Origin: Candidatus Melainabacteria bacterium
Lineage (GTDB): Bacteria; Cyanobacteriota; Vampirovibrionia; Gastranaerophilales; Gastranaerophilaceae
Length of the DNA stretch: 64,000 nucleotides
Assembly (NCBI GenBank): GCA_022009935.1
Contig: CP091731.1
Coordinates: forward strand, 1,550,001-1,614,000
Direction: 5' to 3'
Position numbers and translations under genes: made by a program. Of this stretch, positions 32,793-44,214 are shown one piece after another. The notes beneath the pieces were generated by a model that did no database searches, was not told the DNA's origin, and saw only the letters and a program-made list of their open reading frames with translations. Positions within the stretch are counted from its first letter, which is position 1, and the number at the start of each line of letters is the position of its first letter.

Positions 32793-33466
32793 TCATTTGA
32801 AAAAAGCAACACAACAAAGTGATGTAATAATTCCAACAATAATCAAAGCTATCGTTGAAAAAGTGATTTGCACATCTTTATTTTTTTCAATACAACTTGA
32901 TGTCCCCATAACATGGCTTGAAGCTCCTATTGCAATGCCTTTTGCAATATCACTTTTTATTTTGAAAAATTTTAAAATGTCATGTGAAAACACAGCTCCA
33001 AATAATCCTGTCAAAAATACAATGCAAGCTGTAATTTGTGGTATTCCATGGATTTTATTAGATGTTTCAACAGCAAGTGGTGTGGTTATTGATTTTGGAA
33101 GAAGTGACATAATAAGCTCTTGATTTAAATGCAGCAAATTACCCAAAATATACACAGAAATCAATGCAGTTAAAATTGCAACAACAAAACCTATGTATAT
33201 GGCACGTTTGTTTTTGCCAAGAAAGTGCAAATTGTTACACAACGGATAACCAAGTGCAATTGTGGCAGGTCCAAGCAGATTTGTCAATATGTTTGCACTT
33301 TTGTTGTATTCTTCAAATGGTATATTAAAGTATTTTAAAAATACTATTATAAAAACACCTGAAAGCAATATTGGTGGTAGTTTTTTTTATATATTTTGAT
33401 ATTCTTTTTGGAAATGAAAAACACAACAAGTGTCAAAACAAGCCCCCAAAGTTGAAAAAACATCAT
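32793..33466 (-). CDS. lrgB: LrgB-family membrane protein
   Basis: Partner of LrgA/CidA in holin-like control of murein hydrolases or pyruvate/acetate transport. LLGPATIALGYPL, SLLPKSITTPLAVETS (the conserved P-K-S-x-T-T-P motif), GIPQITACIVFLTGLFGA and IAIGASSHVMGTS are family signatures. About 225 residues from ATG 33466; a shift near 33385. It starts 2 bp after the lrgA stop. Confidence 0.92.
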
Positions 33467-33467
33467 T

Positions 33468-33865
33468 TTATTTTTTTGCCTCACAATTGTTTTTGAGTTT
33501 TGATAATTTTACATATTTTATTATTGTTTCAACTGTCAATGCCGTTAAAACCAGTACGAACAGTGTGCTTAAAATTATTATAAATGCCAATTTTAATAAA
33601 TCGTGCTCAATAACGTTGTAATATGAAATTATTCCCACAAACAAAGGGATAAAAAGCAAAGGCATATAATTTAATATTAAGCTTATGCAATCTTCAACAT
33701 ATTTTTTGTTTATTATTTTATACTTTAATAATACTGTAAATATAATAAGCCCTAAAATTGCGCCTGACATTGGTAAGTGTGTGAATTTCACAATATAATT
33801 TGAAATAAATTGAATAGTTATTATTATTAAAAATCCGATAATTATTTTAAAAATTTTGTTAACAT
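33468..33865 (-). CDS. lrgA: LrgA/CidA-family holin-like protein
   Basis: Four TM helices with FTHLPMSGAILGLIIFTVLL and NYMPLLFIPLFVGIISY, both diagnostic. ATG 33865 (MLTKFFKIIIGF) needs one extra T near 33850 and gives a full first helix; without it only a truncated 107-residue frame is seen. It is coupled to lrgB. Confidence 0.88.
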
Positions 33866-33979
33866 TGTTTGATGACTTTTTATTTTAAACCTAAAGTTAG
33901 TTTAACATAAAAATTGAGAAGATAATATTGAGGAATAAAAAAATGCATATATAAATTTTGTTTGGGTTATTATTTTTTT

Positions 33980-35648
33980 ATGCAGATTTTTAATGATAAA
34001 TTATTTATAAATCCCATAAAAATAATAAAAGCTTTTGATAAAGAAAGTTTTACTAAAGCTTTTGATTTGCTTGAACATTATAAAAAAAATAATTTTTATT
34101 TATTAGGATATATAAAATATGAAGCATACAATTATTTTCTTAATATTAACAATAATTATAAATCTAAATTACCTGTATTATATTTTGAGGTTTATGAAAA
34201 ATATCAAAAGTATAAATATGATATAAAAGAAGATAAAACGATTCATATTGCAACAATTGAAGATATTGATAAAAATAAATATATAAATAATATAAATGAA
34301 ATAAAAAACTATATATAAAAATGGAATTACGTATGAAGTTAATTATACATATCCAAGTATTGTTTATACAGATTGCAGCGATGACTATTTTTGTATCAAT
34401 CTATTTTAAAACATCAAAGACAAATTATAATGCCTTTATAAAAAATGAGTATGAAACAATACTATCATTTTCGCCTGAATTATTTTTTAAAATTGAAAAT
34501 AATAAAATTATAACAAAGCCGATGAAAGGAACAATAAAGCGGGGGAAAGACAAAAATAGAAGATTTAAAAAATATAAATTTTTTGAAAACAGATGAAAAA
34601 AATATGTCAGAAAACGTAATGATTGTTGATTTGCTTCGTAATGATTTAAGTAAAATAGCTAAAATAGGAACAGTTAAAGTTGATAGGTTATTTGAAGTTG
34701 AAACACATTTAACTATTCATCAAATGACATCAACGATAAGTGCAATTCTTGATGAAAACGTTAATTTATATAATATATTTAAAGCTATTTTTCCTTGCGG
34801 TTCAATAACAGGGCACCAAAAATTTCAACAATTAAAATTATTGAGAAATTGGAACAAAATGAACGTGGTATTTATTGTGGTGCAATCGGTTTAATATCAA
34901 GGAATAATGCTCTCTTTTCAGGTGCCTATAAGAACATTGTATAAACAAAATAATTGGGATAATTATAAAATTAACACAGGAGGAGCCATTGTTTGGGATT
35001 CAATTCCTAAAGATGAATGGGAAGAAGCAAAGTTGAAAAAAGAATTTTTAAAAACAGATTTTGAACTTATTGAAACTATGAAAGTTAAAAATAGAAGGAT
35101 TTTTTTAAAACAGTTACATCTAAAACGTTTAAAAAAAACAGCAAAAAAATTTGGATTTAAAATTAATAACAAGCTAAATAATTTAATCCCTAAATACAAT
35201 TATTGTATGATGCGATTATTAATGAATAAGTCAGGACATTTAAAAATTGAATATAAAGATTTTAAAGCTTCAAAATCAAATGTTATTCATATTGCAAAAA
35301 ATAAAACCAATAGTAATAACATTTTTATGTATTATAAAACAACAAATCGTATGTGGTATAGTGAAACAATGTTAAAACTTGGTGAAGATAAAATTTTTGA
35401 TGAAATTTTTACTAATCAAAAAATCAAATAACTGAAGGGGCAAGAAGTAATATTCTTATAAAAAAAGATAATGTTTATTATACACCTTCTTTAAAATGTG
35501 GTTTATTGAATGGATGTTTTAGACAGTTTATACTTAAAAAACTTAATGTTATTGAAAAAACTCTTTATATTGATGATTTAAAAATGCAGATAAAATATTT
35601 TGTATAAATTCACTTCGTAGCATGGTCGAGGTTGAGCTTAAGTTATGA
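33980..35648 (+). CDS. pabBC: Aminodeoxychorismate synthase component I fused to aminodeoxychorismate lyase
   Basis: Makes p-aminobenzoate for folate. The N-terminal chorismate-binding half has YETILSFSPELFFKIENN, KPMKGTIKRG, NVMIVDLLRNDLSKI, HQMTSTISAIL, FPCGSITGAPK and IYCGAIGLIS. The C-terminal half is a PLP class IV fold with IFDEIFTNQ, TEGARSNILI and CGLLNGCFRQFI. Length about 550 residues. Shifts near 34310, 34400, 34550, 34815, 34905 and 35425. It overlaps pabA by 4 bp (ATGA). Such PabB-PabC fusions are known in several phyla. Confidence 0.88.
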
Positions 35649-36210
35649 TAATTATTGATAATTATGATTCATTCACATATAACATTGTTGAATATGTAAG
35701 AATTTTAGGTTTGAAGCCAAAGGTATTTAAAAATGATGAAATTAAAGTTAAAGATTTAAAAAATATAAATTTTTCATCGATAATAATATCGCCGGGGCCG
35801 GGAAATCCGTATGATGGAGGAATTTCAATTGAAGTAATAAAAAATTTTTATAAAACTAAAAAAATATTAGGTGTTTGTCTTGGACATCAAATTATAGCAA
35901 CGTATTTTGGTGCAAGTGTTATAAAATCAGAAGAACCTTGTCATGGCAAAACATCAAAGATTTATTTTGACAAAAACGAATCTTTATTTTTTATATTTTA
36001 AACAGGGATTTAATGCAACTCGTTATCATTCATTGATTGTTGACAATAATTCTATTAATAAAAAAATAAAAGTTATAGCAAAAACAAAAAGATAATTTAA
36101 TAATGGGAATAAAAATTGAAGGTTACAAAGTTTATGGAGTTCAATTTCATCCTGAATCTATATTAACAGACAGTGGTATTAAGTTAATAAAAAACTTTAT
36201 TGATATATAA
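35645..36210 (+). CDS. pabA: Aminodeoxychorismate/anthranilate synthase glutamine amidotransferase
   Basis: Class I glutamine amidotransferase supplying ammonia to PabB. IIIDNYDSFTYNIVEYV, ISPGPGNPYDGG, the nucleophile in LGVCLGHQII, and the His/Glu pair in VQFHPESILTD are present. Shifts near 35998 and 36090. About 187 residues. As it directly follows the pabBC fusion, it serves folate; anthranilate use is also possible. Confidence 0.93.
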
Positions 36211-36240
36211 AAAGAACGGTTATTTTTAACCGTTCTTTTT
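36211..36240 (+). terminator. Strong terminator after pabA
   Basis: AAAGAACGGTTA pairs with TAACCGTTCTTT around a short T loop (centre about 36225), followed by a run of T. It lies between convergent pabA and ftsZ. Confidence 0.9.
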
Positions 36241-36246
36241 AAAGAT

Positions 36247-37545
36247 TTATATATAATTTTTACTCTTACTTTTTTCAAGAAATCGGGTATATCGAGTATA
36301 TTCCAACTGTTTGATTCTTTACTTGCGGGTTTTGCACTTTGGCTTTGAGGGGTTGTTTGCTGTTTGTTTATTTGAAGCAGAACTTAAAGCCGTATTAGTG
36401 CATTGAGGTGAAACAGAAGAAGGAGAGACGTTTGATGGGTGAGAATTAAACGCATTTTGGAAGAAATCAGCAGCGCTTAAAGGTTTAGTTCCCAAGCCAT
36501 TTTGAAGTCCTGAAATATCTTTATTGCGAGTATCTGTATTTTTCATTTCAAACCCTGTTGCAATAACTGTAATTTGTATTTCGCCTTGAATTCTATCATC
36601 AATCACAGAGCCAAATGTAACAATTGCATCATCAAGCACGGCATCGTGAATAATTTGAGCAGCTTCTGTCACTTCGTGTAAAGTCATATCAGGTCCGCCT
36701 GTCACATTCATGATTATGCCGGTTGCGCCATTGATAGATGTTTCAAGAAGTGGTGAATTTATAGCTTGTTTAGCAGCTTCCATAGCTCGGCCTTCGCCAG
36801 AGCCACGGCCAATACCCATCAAAGCAGAACCGCTTGATTGCATAACAGCTTTAACATCGGCAAAGTCAACATTTATAAGTCCCGGAACGGTGATAATGTC
36901 TGAAATACCTTGAACACCACGAAGCAATACTTCATCAACAACCTGAAATGCTTCTCTCATTGTTGTTCTGCGTTCAACAACTTCAATAAGTTTATCGTTT
37001 GGAATAACAATTAAAGCATCGACAGTTTCTTTTAGTTTTTCAAGTCCTTGCATAGCTTGGTTCATGCGGCGTTTTCCTTCAAACCCGAAAGGTTTAGTAA
37101 CAACCCCGATTGTCAATGCACCTAAATCTTTAGCAATGCTAGCGACAACGCTTGCAGCTCCTGTGCCTGTACCGCCACCCATGCCTGCTGTTATAAATAC
37201 CATATCAGAGTCGGCAAGTGCTTGTTGGATATTTTCTCGTGTTTCTTCTGCTGCTTTTTCGCCAACACTTGGATCTCCGCCTGCACCAAGACCTGCTGTC
37301 AATTTGTTACCCAATTGTATTCTATTTTTTGCAGCTGACATTTCAAGTACTTGAGCATCTGTGTTCATCGCCCAAAAGTCTACACCTGCAAGTCCGGCTT
37401 TTATCATGCGGTTTATTGCATTACCGCCGCCACCACCTACACCAACTACTTTTATACGAGCAGGTGACGGTAAATTTGAAAAATTTACACTTCCTGTTCT
37501 TTCGCTACTTTTTGCTCCAAATAAGTCATTACTAAAGTTTTCCAC
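36247..37545 (-). CDS. ftsZ: Cell division GTPase FtsZ
   Basis: Tubulin-like Z-ring protein. [15 protein letters not shown], the tubulin signature [19 protein letters not shown] and [11 protein letters not shown] are intact. GTG 37545 follows AGAGGA. After a shift near 36350 the tail continues with a Ser/Gln/Pro linker and ends [14 protein letters not shown], the conserved C-terminal peptide (D-I-P-x-F-L) that binds FtsA/ZipA-type partners, so the gene really ends at about 36247. About 430 residues. Confidence 0.96.
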
Positions 37546-37708
37546 GAGTTTATCCTCTTTTTTATTTTTTGACTAACAATTTACTTCTTTTACCTTATAT
37601 TAAGTAAAAAATATCTAAGAGTAAAGTTTTTTACAGATTATTATTACTAAAAAATTAATATATCGTAAAATTAGTTTACATAGCTTTTGAGTACTTTATG
37701 TTTTGAAA

Positions 37709-38490
37709 TTAAAAAATATTTGAAAATGAAGTGAAATAATCGTTAATGATATCAATCAATATGGGCATAATCCACATCAAAATTGCAACTCCAAAAACAG
37801 GTTTAAAAAGGAAACTTAATTGAAATACGTTTATTTGAGGTGCCGTTTTGGATATTACACCCAAAAATAATATCCTGTCCCATTGTTGCAAGTAAAACAG
37901 GAGAAGCGATTTGAAGCCCCATGTATAACAAATTTGATGTTATTGTTATCACATTGTCAAGCTCAAAAACTTTTGTAAGTGGAAATTGACTGCTGAATAT
38001 CGGAAAAACCTCAAAACCTCTTAAAAATGCTTTGAAAAGCCAATATATCCCGCCTAACATGAATGAAAAGCAAAAGCCCAATGAGCGAAAAAAGTCTGCC
38101 CATTAGTGAAACCATGCCCTGTGTTGTCGGGTCCATGATTTGAGCTGATGATACACCCATTTGCATATTTATCATATCACCGCCTGCTTCAACCGCCAAA
38201 ACGATACAGTTTGCCATCCAACCTAACATTGCTCCAAAAACAAAATTTAAAATACTTTGAAGAAACATTGACTCACTTGACACTATTTGATTAGGCTTCA
38301 AAACTATTGTCAAAATAACCGCAACAATAAATGCAAATGAAAGCTTTATCATCCCCGGGATTTCTTTTCTGTTAAATACTGGTGCAAAACGCACAAAACC
38401 GAGCAATCGTATGAAAATTAATATCCCATAACTTAGCATACGGTTTATTTCTGGAAATATTAAACCAAAATTCTTTAATATTTCATCCAT
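37709..38490 (-). CDS. fliR: Flagellar/type III export protein FliR
   Basis: Export-gate membrane protein. FRLLGFVRFAPVFNRKEIPGMIKLSFAF-type N-terminus, VFGAMLGWMANCIVLAVEAGGDMINMQMGVSSAQIMDPT (family signature), and a C-terminal half with ASPVLLATMGQDI and AILMWIMPILIDI. Shifts near 38075 and 37850. About 260 residues. It overlaps the pilus-domain-like gene upstream by 16 bp. No flhB follows; ftsZ is next. Confidence 0.9.
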
Positions 38491-38916
38491 ATACTGTCAA
38501 GCTCCATGTCGTTTAAACCTTCTTGGGGGATTAATATTGACGGTTTGTCTATTTCAAACAAAACATCTTCGTTTTTTATGTTACTTTGTTCTTTTATATT
38601 TATTGTACATTCAAGTTTTTTGTTGTTTTCAAACTCAAAACTCAATTTTCCCATTCCCAATTCTTTGCCATAAAGTATAAACTGGTTTTTGTCATTGTTT
38701 AGTGTTGCAATCTTTTCAAGTTTAATTGTTTTAGGTGTTATATTTTTTATAAAAAGTCACATTTTCGTCAAAAAGCATGACATAAGCTTTGTTTATGTTT
38801 ATATCAAGTGTTTTTGTTTCATTTATGCTTGCAAAACACATATTGTTTTGCTTGAAGCAAGCGAGAAAACAAAAAACAAATATAAAAAATATTTTTATCA
38901 AAGATTTATATTTCAC
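38475..38916 (-). CDS. Small exported protein in the fli operon (pilus-assembly N-domain-like)
   Basis: Signal peptide MKYKSLIKIFFIFVFCFLACF, then LDININKAYVMLFDENV, TIKLEKIATLNND and KELGMGKLSFEFEN, resembling the beta-rich N-terminal domain of secretin-type pilus assembly proteins (CpaC/RcpA). A shift near 38740. About 146 residues. It sits between fliQ and fliR, where no standard flagellar gene belongs, and overlaps fliR. Role unknown. Confidence 0.5.
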
Positions 38917-38965
38917 TTTTTAGCTTATCGTCCTTGTCTGTTTTTCAAAATCTGTTTCCATTCCA

Positions 38966-39439
38966 TTATGTTTGGAGTTGGGTTTTCTTGTCTTGAGCTT
39001 TTGATATTTTTTTTTTTGTCTTTTCAACACCATAAGGTATTTCGTTTACAGATTTATTCAATTCGCCGGCTTTTTCATCGCTGTTTATAAAATCAGGTTT
39101 CAAGTTTTGACTTTCAACTTGAAAAGGTTTTGTATATTTAAAATAGTCAGATGCCAAAACAAAGCTGTCATTTTTGGGAACGATATTAAAAGCAAGATTT
39201 GTACCTTCCAAAACGAGGTTGGTAAGGAGTTTCAGAAATCCTACCCCAAAAATTATAATAACCATAAAAACAAGGAGAATTTTAGGTGCGGCGGCAATTG
39301 TTTGTTCTTGAACCTGAGTCACCGCTTGAATAATCCCAACAACCAAGCCTATTCCGGCAGCTGTCAACACGCAAGGCATTGATATCATTAACATTATTGC
39401 CAATCCTTTTGCCAAATATTCACCTAATATTAATTCCAT
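38966..39439 (-). CDS. fliQ: Flagellar/type III export protein FliQ with long C-terminal tail
   Basis: LAKGLAIMLMISMPCVLTAAGIGLVVGIIQAVTQVQEQTI and FGVGFLKLL give the two-helix FliQ fold. At 157 residues it is about 70 longer than typical FliQ (about 89). The tail is charged and cytoplasmic-like. Intact frame, 24 bp after the fliP stop. Confidence 0.9.
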   Translation of the reverse strand: MELILGEYLAKGLAIMLMISMPCVLTAAGIGLVVGIIQAVTQVQEQTIAAAPKILLVFMVIIIFGVGFLKLLTNLVLEGTNLAFNIVPKNDSFVLASDYFKYTKPFQVESQNLKPDFINSDEKAGELNKSVNEIPYGVEKTKKKISKAQDKKTQLQT

Positions 39440-39462
39440 TTTTTAAAAGCCTTTCTCAATTT

Positions 39463-40104
39463 TTAATTAAAACTTGTCACAAGCCCTTGAACAATCATAG
39501 ACCAACCGTCAACAGCAATGAATAAAAGCAACTTGAACGGCAACGAAATGATAGTCGGGGATAACATCATCATACCAAGTGCAAAGAAGAATGTTGGCAA
39601 CAACCAAATCCAGCACAATAAATGGCACGAAAATGATAAACCCTATTTCAAAAGCTGTTTTCAATTCACTTGTTATATAAGCAGGTGCAACCTCCCAAAT
39701 TGAAACATCCTCAGGTGTTTTAGGGGAGTTTTATGATTTAGTGATATAAAATATTCCAAATCTTTCTCGCGCGTTTGCTTCATCATAAACTCTTTTAAAG
39801 GCTTTGAACCTTCTTGGATTGTTAGCATCAAATTGCCGGTTTTATTGTATGGAACAGAACCAAGTTGATACATTTGTTGAAAAACAGGACCCATTGTGTA
39901 AAAAGTCAAAATTATCGCAAGCCCCAACAAGACTATTGCAGGCGGAACCTGTTGTGTTCCAAGTGCTTGTTTTAATATTGAAAAAACTATTGCATAACGC
40001 AAAAAGCATGTCATGCAAGTAAATACTATTGGCAAAAATGAGAACAAACTCATCACCAAAAGCAACTGCAAAACAGGGTTTAAATCTTTTATTACACTTT
40101 CCAT
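39463..40104 (-). CDS. fliP: Flagellar/type III export protein FliP
   Basis: [37 protein letters not shown] is the FliP signature, followed by [15 protein letters not shown]. After shifts near 39725 and 39580 the sequence continues [33 protein letters not shown] and [19 protein letters not shown], completing the family. About 213 residues, without an obvious signal peptide. Confidence 0.92.
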
Positions 40105-40126
40105 TTGTTTTTACCTTAATTTTTTA

Positions 40127-40546
40127 TTATAATTTTTCAATTAGTTCACGAAAAACACTTTTTTCTTTTTCCATTTCATCAAAAACACTAACATTTTTTG
40201 CAAGTTTTGATGTTTTAAGTTCATCAAGTTCATCCATAAACATTTTGTCATGCGGTTTTATTTTTTGGCGTTTTTCGATTTTGCTTTCTTTTTATGGTCA
40301 TCAAGTTTTGACAAAAACGTTGTACTTTGAATGTCAGAGGCAATAAGGAACTTTTCACCCTCAACATTTATAACATGCAAAGTTTTTGCGAGGCGCGATG
40401 TTTAAACTACCCTCTACTTTGATTAGACTTTTGTCTGATTTCAAGTTGTTTTGTCCGATGGTTTTCTTAAACACCATAAGACTTACATAAATCACTCCTA
40501 TCATAGCCATTAAATAGACAACAAAATTTAATATATAAACTTTCAT
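40127..40546 (-). CDS. fliO: FliO-like flagellar assembly protein
   Basis: One N-terminal TM helix (ILNFVVYLMAMIGVIYVSLMVF), then a small domain (VEGSLNIAPRKTLHVINVEGEKFLIASDIQ) of FliO type and a charged coiled-coil tail. Shifts near 40395 and 40290. Position between the SpoA protein and fliP is the standard fliO place. About 139 residues. Confidence 0.75.
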
Positions 40547-40566
40547 ATTCTTGTTCTCCTATATTT

Positions 40567-41829
40567 TTAAATATCTTCATCATCGACGTCAAAATCTGAA
40601 TAATCAAAATTTTCATCTTCACTATTTTGCGAGTCAGTTTGTTCTTCGTCTTCATCTTCATTTGCATCATCATTTGATGTTTCCAAATCATTATCACTTT
40701 CAAAATTTTCATCTTCATCATTTTGCATTGTATCTTTTTGAACTTTGTTGTCATCATCTTCATTTTCATCGCTATTTTGCACTTGAGGTGAAAAAATTTC
40801 GTTAATTTTTATTCCATATTTATCATTTATAATGACAAGTTCTCCGTTTGCAATAATTTTGTTTTCGACACATAAATTTACTTTGTTCTTAAACACATCG
40901 GCTATTTCAACAACTTCACCTTTTTTAATGCGTCTTACTTTGCCCAATTCAAGTTTCACTTTTTCAAATTGAGCTTCAACATCAACTAAAATATTATCCC
41001 AAATGCTACTGTTTGCCATTGTATTTTCCTCTCCGTCAGATGTTTGTTCATATCCGTCAACGTCATCACCGTCATCGTCGTTTTCATTGTTCATAATAAG
41101 TGTGGGGTCGGGGTTTAAACGAAATTCAACTTTTTTCATTTTTATTAAGTTTTAAGGTCATTTTATCCAGATTGCTATTTTCCAAAACCAAAATATCTTC
41201 AACGTCAAGTCTGTTTATATCCGCAATTTTCAGTTTTGTGTCGCCAATTAGAATATCAGCTGTAACTTTATTTTTTTCAAAAGACTCAAATCAAAAGTTG
41301 TGTCATTTTGTTCATTCAACTCGATTTTCAATGTTTCATAGGGCATAACTAAAATCAAATTGCCTGTTTTTTTGCCAATTTTGTCAAAAATACAAGATAA
41401 AAAAATTTGTCATCCAAATTTGGGTTATAGGGTAATTTGTTTAAAGTTTCTTTTTTTATAAAAAAATCGTTTATGTTATTTTTAATTTCGCAGTTAAAAC
41501 TTGTTAGAATTTTCACTTCTAAATCTGTCAAATTGTCAAAGTCGAATTTCTTTTTGAAGCCTAAAGTCTTGTCAAGCAAGATTTTTGAAATATTGTTTGA
41601 AAGTTTTATAACACAAGTGTGGCGTTTTGAAAGTTTTAAACGAGTGACGAAAAAATTGTTTGTTCAAAGCAAGAAAATTAGGCTCAAAGCTTAGTGACAA
41701 CAATTTGCATTTTGCATCAACTTCCCAAAAAGATTTAAATGCATTTTCCAATTTGTTTTCAAAGTTTTGGCTAAACCACTCAAAAGCCTCATTCAGACTT
41801 ATATCTATAGGATTGTCCATTACCTCCAT
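40567..41829 (-). CDS. Double-SpoA switch protein (FliM/FliN or SctQ-like)
   Basis: ATG 41829. An N-terminal helical domain of about 150 residues, a first SpoA domain (LSLFEKNKVTADILIGDTKLKIADINRLDVEDILVL) and, after an acidic linker, a second one (VEAQFEKVKLELGKVRRIKKGEVVEIADVFKNKVNL). A long D/E/N tail closes it. Separate FliM and FliN are replaced here by one chain of about 420 residues, which also resembles type III SctQ. Shifts near 41575, 41350, 41280 and 41135. A CheY-binding N-terminal motif is not seen. Confidence 0.7.
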
Positions 41830-41929
41830 TTAAACTTTCACCCTAACCCAAGTCTTATTTTTTACACATTTATTCAACTATTATCATAAGTAATCGGGCA
41901 GGCTTTTAAATCATATGGATAGAGTATTT

Positions 41930-42932
41930 TTATCTATAATAATTAAAATTGTAATAAAGCTGATTATATGTGCAAGCAAGTTCAAACCCGTTTTCAATAT
42001 ACATATTCAATGCACTATCGTGGTTTGCAACTGAGGTCACGTTTAATTCTTTCAAATTCAAAACTCTATAGTTGTGTGCTTTTGCAATTTTTGCCAAAGT
42101 CGTTTTGACAAGCATTGTTCCAAGTTTATGACCGCGGTATTGAGGCAAAACCGCAACTTGTGGAATGTTTGCTATTTCGTATGTGGTCAAATTTGCAAGA
42201 CATATTCCGATGACTTTTTCATTATCAAGCAAAATGCTACATTGGTTTGGCAAAAATATTCCATATTCGCTGTCTATAATTTTGTTTAAAATATCTCTTG
42301 TGCCGACTTCTGTTTTATATCGGCTGTCATAAAGTGCATCTTTTTCAACGCTGAAACAAACATTCAAAAAGTTTCACAACTTGAGAAAAATAGTCATTAT
42401 TCCAAGTATCTATCCGCATGCCTTCGCTTAATTGAGGTTCAAAGTGCGAGGCTTTGTTTATTTTATCTTCATTTTCTTCAGTAAACGGAAAAACATAAAT
42501 AGAATTTTCAACATTTTCAAAATTTAATTTTGTTAATACATCAAAGTACTTTTCTTGCACACCTATTAGCGGATATGAAATTGTTTTCTTTATTCTGTCT
42601 TCTTTGAGGTTTTTCAAAAGTTTATTGACAAGAAGTTCAACTTTGTTTTCAAAATCATCAAAGTTAAACATGTGAATTAAGTTTATTTCAACGCAATAAT
42701 TTGCCATCATAGTATATATTAAAAAGCAATAGGTTGTCCGCTTTCAAGCAAAACAACAGACTTTAACAAACGTGATTCAATACATTCAAAAAATTTGTAA
42801 AAATCAACAGGCTCCGATTCAAACGCATAATCTGCTTCAGATTTGTTAAAAAAATCCTGATAAATATTAAACATAACATTTTTTATGTGATGTTGTTACG
42901 TTTTCAACGTTATATATTCGAATATTAGCCAT
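41930..42932 (-). CDS. GNAT-family acetyltransferase, two-domain
   Basis: ATG 42932 (MANIRIYNVENV) follows AAAGGATTTTAA. The C-terminal half has a full GNAT core (CLANLTTYEIANIPQVAVLPQYRGHKLGTMLV, then SALNMYIENGFEL). The N-terminal half is of similar length and may be a degenerate second copy. Shifts near 42890, 42720 and 42360. About 330 residues. It follows ribBA by 49 bp in the same direction; substrate unknown. Confidence 0.75.
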
Positions 42933-42980
42933 TTAAAATCCTTTTTATTATTTAAATTATAAACTTAGTATATTATAAAT

Positions 42981-44186
42981 TTAACATATGTTCCATTTTT
43001 TGACTTTTGTTTCCATATATTTTTGGTTAAATTCATTGACATAGGCTTTTGTTGGTATTCTTTCAACGACTTCCAAATCGTAACCTTTTAAACCTATAAT
43101 TTTTTTGGGGTTATTTGTAATCAAATTAAACTTTTTGAAATTCAAATCCAAAAGAATTTGAGCCCCAATTCCATAATCACGCAAATCCGGTTCAAACCCT
43201 AAAGACACATTTGCCTGAACGGTATCCTGTCCTTCGTCTTGAAGTGCGTATGCTTTTATTTTGTTTATTAAACCAATTCCCCGTCCTTCGTGTTCTTTAA
43301 TATAAACAAGTGCGCCGCATCCGTGTTCTTGAATCATCTTCAAAGAGGCATGAAGCTGATTGCCACAATCGCAACGAAGAGAGTGAAAAACGTCGCCGGT
43401 CAAGCATTCACTGTGCATGCGTACAAGTGGTATTTTATTTTTGTCTTCACTTTCAAGAACAAGTGCCACATTTTCTCCATTTGTAATTTGGTTTTTATAA
43501 CCTATAATTTGAAAAGTGCCAAAAGGAGTTGGCAAAGTTGCCTGTGCTTCACGTGTTATAAAGCGTTCGGTTTTTAATCGGTATTTTATCAAATCCGCAA
43601 CCGTAATAAATTTTATGTTGTGTTTTTGCGCGAATTTAAACAAATCTTCTCTTCTTGCCATAGTGCCGTCTTCTTTTACTATTTCGCATATAACAGCACA
43701 AGGTTCAAGTCCTGCGAGTTTGGCTAAGTCAACCGATGCTTCTGTGTGTCCTGTGCGAGAAAGCACTCCGCCTTTTCTTGCAATAAGTGGAAAAAACATG
43801 CCGGGACGACGCAAATCTTTTGGCTTTGTATTTTTGTTTAATATAACTTCAATCGTTTTTGCTCTGTCATAAGCTGAAATGCCTGTGGTTACTCCAAATT
43901 TTGGGTCCGCATCAACACTTTGACAAAATGCAGTACCCTTAACATCGGTGTTATTTGAAACCATTTCGCTTAAGCTTAAAGTGTCTGCTTTGTCTTTTTC
44001 TATGGACACACAAACAAGCCCTTTGCATTCACTTATCATAAAATTTATTATTTTTGCCGTTGCAAACTCAGCTGCTATAATCAAATCGCCCTCGTTTTCA
44101 CGGTGTTCGTCATCAGCCACAATGATAGGTCTGCCTATTTTATAATCTTCAATTGCTTCTTCAATTGTATTAAATTTGTCTTCCAT
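42981..44186 (-). CDS. ribBA: Bifunctional DHBP synthase / GTP cyclohydrolase II
   Basis: Both entry steps of riboflavin synthesis. The DHBP synthase half has IIVADDEHRENEGDLIIAA and LSRTGHTEASVDLAKLAG. The GTP cyclohydrolase II half has RMHSECLTGDVFHSLRCDCG (zinc Cys) and EHEGRGIGLINKIKAYALQD. Intact, 401 residues. It is the middle gene of a leuC-ribE-ribBA run. Confidence 0.97.
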   Translation of the reverse strand: MEDKFNTIEEAIEDYKIGRPIIVADDEHRENEGDLIIAAEFATAKIINFMISECKGLVCVSIEKDKADTLSLSEMVSNNTDVKGTAFCQSVDADPKFGVTTGISAYDRAKTIEVILNKNTKPKDLRRPGMFFPLIARKGGVLSRTGHTEASVDLAKLAGLEPCAVICEIVKEDGTMARREDLFKFAQKHNIKFITVADLIKYRLKTERFITREAQATLPTPFGTFQIIGYKNQITNGENVALVLESEDKNKIPLVRMHSECLTGDVFHSLRCDCGNQLHASLKMIQEHGCGALVYIKEHEGRGIGLINKIKAYALQDEGQDTVQANVSLGFEPDLRDYGIGAQILLDLNFKKFNLITNNPKKIIGLKGYDLEVVERIPTKAYVNEFNQKYMETKVKKWNIC

Positions 44187-44214
44187 TTGCTTAAAACATT
44201 CCTTTGTTTTCTAT

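Noticed and set aside
37064..37576. ORFs on the plus strand opposite ftsZ
   Set aside because: Antisense shadows of the conserved ftsZ frame.
40467..40769. Met/Lys-rich ORF opposite or inside the SpoA gene
   Set aside because: It is a shadow frame of the acidic, repetitive C-terminal tail of the SpoA protein.
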